DNA from: VXNE01 sp965208745
GTDB lineage: Bacteria; Pseudomonadota; Gammaproteobacteria; Pseudomonadales; Azotimanducaceae
DNA: 64,000 nt
Direction of reading: 5' to 3'
Assembly (NCBI GenBank): GCA_965208745.1
Contig: CBDBPN010000003.1
Coordinates: 310,001 to 374,000 of the forward strand
Position 1 is the stretch's first letter. Each line of letters opens with the position of its first letter. Both the position numbers and the translations under genes were made by a program. Below are positions 61,906 to 64,000 of the stretch, piece by piece. The notes beneath the pieces were generated by a model. It was not told the DNA's origin. It worked only from the letters and a program-made list of their open reading frames with translations, and made no database searches.

Positions 61906-63177
61906 CTACAGGAACCAGAGCGACAGCGCCGGCACGTACGTGATGACCAGCAGCGCCACCAGCAGCACCGCCATGAACGGCAGGCAGGCGGCATACAGTT
62001 CGAGTACCGGCCGATCGAAGCGATAGCTCGCGATGAAGAGATTCATGCCCACCGGCGGCGTGAAGTACCCGATCTGCAGGTTCGCGAGGAAGATGACGCC
62101 GAGGTGGATCGGGTGCAGGCCGTAGCCCACCGCGACCGGCAGCAGCAGCGGCGTCATGATGATGACGGCGGAGAACACGTCGAGGACGGCCCCGAGCACG
62201 AGCAGCAACAGGTTCAGCAGGATCAGGAAGGTCAGCACGCTCGTCACGTGCGCCTGCATGAACTCGAAGAGCGCCTGGGGTGCGCCGGTGTCGATCAGGT
62301 AGTTGGTGAACGCGAGCGCCACGCCGAGAATCAGGACGATGCTGCCGACCATCACCATGGACTCCCGCATGATCTTCGGAAGCTGGCGCAGGGACACTTC
62401 CCGGTACAGGAGCACCTCCGCCACGATCACGTAAAGCGCGGTCATGGCCGCGGCCTCGGAGATGGCGAAGAAGCCGCTGTAGATTCCGCCGAGCACGAAC
62501 ACCGGCAGCGGCAGTTCCCAGCGCGCCGCCACCAGGTGCCGCCACACGTCCGCGCGCCGGAACGGCGTCCGCTCGACGCCGCCGTGGCGCCACACCGTCC
62601 ACGCCGAGAGCAGCACGATCATCAGCAGCGCCGGCGCGAGACCGCCCAGGAAAAGCTGCTGGATCGTGAACGGTTCGCCGATGTCCATCTGCTGGGCGAC
62701 GATCCCGTACAGGATGAGCGGCACGGAGGGGACGATGAGGAGGCCGAGACTGCCCGATGTCGTCACGAGCCCCAGGCTGTAGCGCTCGGAGTACCCGCTG
62801 TTGCGCAGCATCGGCAGCAGCAGCGCGCCGAGCGCCACGATGGTCACGCCCGATGCGCCGGTCAGCGCCGTGAACACCGCGCAGGCCACGAACCCGACGA
62901 TCGCGAGTCCCGCCGGCATCCATCCGAAGAGCGCGCGCGTCAGGTCCATGAGCCGCCGCGAGGTGTTGGCCTCCGCCATCAGGTAGCCGGCGAAGGTGAA
63001 GAACGGCAGCGCCACGAGCAGCGGCGTGTCCGTGATGCGGTAGAGCTCGATCGCCGTGACCGCGAGGTCCACGTCGATCGCGTAGAACCCGAGCATGGCG
63101 GCCGCGAGCACGACCGCGAACAGCGGCGCGCCCAGCAGCGCCATGACCAGGATGCCGAGCGCGGCGACGAGGATCAT
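61906..63177 (-). CDS. TRAP transporter large permease (DctM-like)
   Basis: A 423-residue permease with about 12 hydrophobic segments. Family marks include FAGYLMAEANTSRRLMDL (about 62-79), FTALTGASGVTIVALGALLLP (about 103-123), GSLGLLIVPSVPLILYG (about 140-156) and IGYFTPPVGMNLF (about 370-382). The ATG at 63177 overlaps the stop of the small permease gene (63174-63177). Together with the binding protein at the window end it forms a complete sodium-driven uptake system for an organic acid. Confidence 0.93.
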   Translation of the reverse strand: MILVAALGILVMALLGAPLFAVVLAAAMLGFYAIDVDLAVTAIELYRITDTPLLVALPFFTFAGYLMAEANTSRRLMDLTRALFGWMPAGLAIVGFVACAVFTALTGASGVTIVALGALLLPMLRNSGYSERYSLGLVTTSGSLGLLIVPSVPLILYGIVAQQMDIGEPFTIQQLFLGGLAPALLMIVLLSAWTVWRHGGVERTPFRRADVWRHLVAARWELPLPVFVLGGIYSGFFAISEAAAMTALYVIVAEVLLYREVSLRQLPKIMRESMVMVGSIVLILGVALAFTNYLIDTGAPQALFEFMQAHVTSVLTFLILLNLLLLVLGAVLDVFSAVIIMTPLLLPVAVGYGLHPIHLGVIFLANLQIGYFTPPVGMNLFIASYRFDRPVLELYAACLPFMAVLLVALLVITYVPALSLWFL

Positions 63178-63659
63178 GGCGGCGTTCCTGCCGTGGACCT
63201 GTCCAACTTCATGGCGCGCAAAAGGTAGCGCAGGCCCATCACCGCAGCCCCGGCCGGGATCACCAGCTCGCACACCCACGCGGGTACCGGGCCGAAACCG
63301 GGCGTGCCGTCCCGGTAGTCCCAGAGGACGAGCGTGACGGAGAACCAGGCCAGCCCGAAGCAGACCGCCGCGGTGAACGCGCCGGTCAGGCGGCCGACGC
63401 GGCGGGCGACGGCGGGCGAGAGGAAACGCGCGACCAGGTCGATGCGGATGTGCTGGTCGGACGCCGAGGCCACCATGCCCCCGACCATCGTCACCCACAG
63501 CAGCGCGACGCGCACCATGGGGTCGCCCCAGGTGAGGCCCGCGCCGAAGAAGTTGCGGGCGAGCACCTGGTAGACCGCGACGGCGATCATCGCGCCGAGC
63601 AGGCCGACGAGGAGCGCCGACTCCACCTGGCGCAGCGCGCCTGAGAGCCTATCGAGCAA
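63174..63659 (-). CDS. TRAP transporter small permease (DctQ-like)
   Basis: A 161-residue protein with four membrane helices. VYQVLARNFFGAGLTWGDPM (about 29-48) is the conserved DctQ segment, followed by ASDQHIRIDLVARFLS (about 66-81). The start overlaps the end of the binding protein gene by 11 bases, and its stop overlaps the large permease start. The gene order binding protein, small permease, large permease is the standard DctPQM operon. Confidence 0.92.
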   Translation of the reverse strand: MLDRLSGALRQVESALLVGLLGAMIAVAVYQVLARNFFGAGLTWGDPMVRVALLWVTMVGGMVASASDQHIRIDLVARFLSPAVARRVGRLTGAFTAAVCFGLAWFSVTLVLWDYRDGTPGFGPVPAWVCELVIPAGAAVMGLRYLLRAMKLDRSTAGTPP

Positions 63660-64000
63660 GCTCGGCCCGGTAATCGGCCAGCAGGCCCACGAAACGCTCG
63701 TAGCGCTCCGGCGTCACGATACCGCTGGCGGCCCAGGCGCCCGACACCTCGTCCGCTCGCACCTGCCACTCCCGCGTCTCCGCAGTCGACGGCTGCAGGA
63801 ACGTGAGCCCCTGGCGCTGCATCACCTCGCGGACCGCGTCGTGGTCGCGCCGGTTGCCCGCGTCCGCCTCGCGCACCGCCGCACCGAGCACGCGCCGCAC
63901 GACCGCCTGATCCTGCGGCCGGAGACGCTCGAACGACCGCTTCGCCAGCACCATCGGCGCATAGATGTACATGAACGGCAGGTCGAGGACGTACCGGAGC
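63649..64000 (-). CDS. TRAP transporter substrate-binding protein, C-terminal part (cut by the window end)
   Basis: The last 116 codons of a DctP-family periplasmic binding protein. The frame is open to the window edge (LRYVLDLPFMYIYAPMVLAK and onward); the C-terminal helical part has RLRPQDQAVVRRVLGAAVRE and PERYERFVGLLADYRAELAR. The start, signal peptide and ligand-binding arginine lie outside. The gene overlaps the small permease start by 11 bases, so all three transporter genes are coupled. The substrate is unknown. Confidence 0.85.
   Translation of the reverse strand, partial: LRYVLDLPFMYIYAPMVLAKRSFERLRPQDQAVVRRVLGAAVREADAGNRRDHDAVREVMQRQGLTFLQPSTAETREWQVRADEVSGAWAASGIVTPERYERFVGLLADYRAELAR

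Overview
The window is GC-rich, gene-dense DNA from a Gram-negative bacterium. The evidence for an outer membrane is a TonB-dependent receptor, an MltF-like murein transglycosylase lipoprotein and a TRAP transporter. The gene content points to a heterotrophic, probably uncultured marine or host-associated proteobacterium: three Cys-type sulfatases, two phytanoyl-CoA dioxygenase-like enzymes, three enoyl-CoA hydratases, CaiB-type CoA transferases and sugar-acid catabolism genes. The taxonomic guess is inference. No rRNA, tRNA or CRISPR array was seen.

Layout. 0-6.4 kb: an esterase, then a sulfatase, a decayed oligopeptide-binding protein gene, and a translationally coupled dioxygenase-sulfatase pair. 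6.4-11.7 kb: divergent sugar-acid loci (class II aldolase, four-carbon acid sugar kinase and an internally deleted TPP enzyme on the minus strand; a galactonate dehydratase-like enolase-superfamily enzyme on the plus strand). 11.7-17.5 kb: rhomboid protease, serine hydrolase, cysteine synthase, third sulfatase, a fragment of a second cysteine synthase gene and a VapBC pair. 17.6-27.9 kb: NfeD/SPFH membrane-quality pair, enoyl-CoA hydratase, SMP-30 lactonase, LDH2-type dehydrogenase, NHL propeller, NIPSNAP-like protein, a broken PIN toxin gene, MFS transporter and PQQ-type sugar dehydrogenase.

28.0-34.1 kb is the most interesting region. Seven tightly packed plus-strand genes encode a 92-residue secreted, Gly/Ala-rich peptide, an M48 metalloprotease, a SpoIIM/DUF95 membrane protein, a five-helix membrane protein, and a MacA/MacB-like three-part exporter (HlyD-type adaptor, ATPase, FtsX-type permease). 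DUF95 protein plus HlyD/ATPase/FtsX transporter plus a small hydrophobic peptide is the logic of circular-bacteriocin (AS-48-type) clusters, here in a Gram-negative setting and with a membrane protease added. It is proposed as a novel peptide-maturation and export system.

34.1-42.1 kb: acyl-CoA carboxyltransferase, alpha/beta hydrolase, NhaC antiporter, DUF457 membrane hydrolase, enoyl-CoA hydratase, and an NCS2 nucleobase permease fused to a histidine-kinase-like ATPase domain. 42.1-45.3 kb is a small decayed genomic island: a degraded DUF4102-type integrase, two small secreted proteins and a frameshifted tyrosine recombinase. A diverged copy of the 3' end of the NCS2 gene lies at its far side, as expected if the element integrates into that gene's 3' end.

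45.4-64 kb: a TonB receptor with a late frameshift, a second PhyH enzyme, enoyl-CoA hydratase, D-aminoacylase-family amidohydrolase, a HipA-like kinase with an unknown partner, secreted adenosine deaminase, MltF-like transglycosylase, a fused CoA transferase, YjbQ, an HSL-family esterase, a VapBC pair, and a TRAP transporter cut by the window end. Broken genes recur (at least seven), several with large internal deletions, which suggests ongoing gene loss, although assembly error must be excluded.
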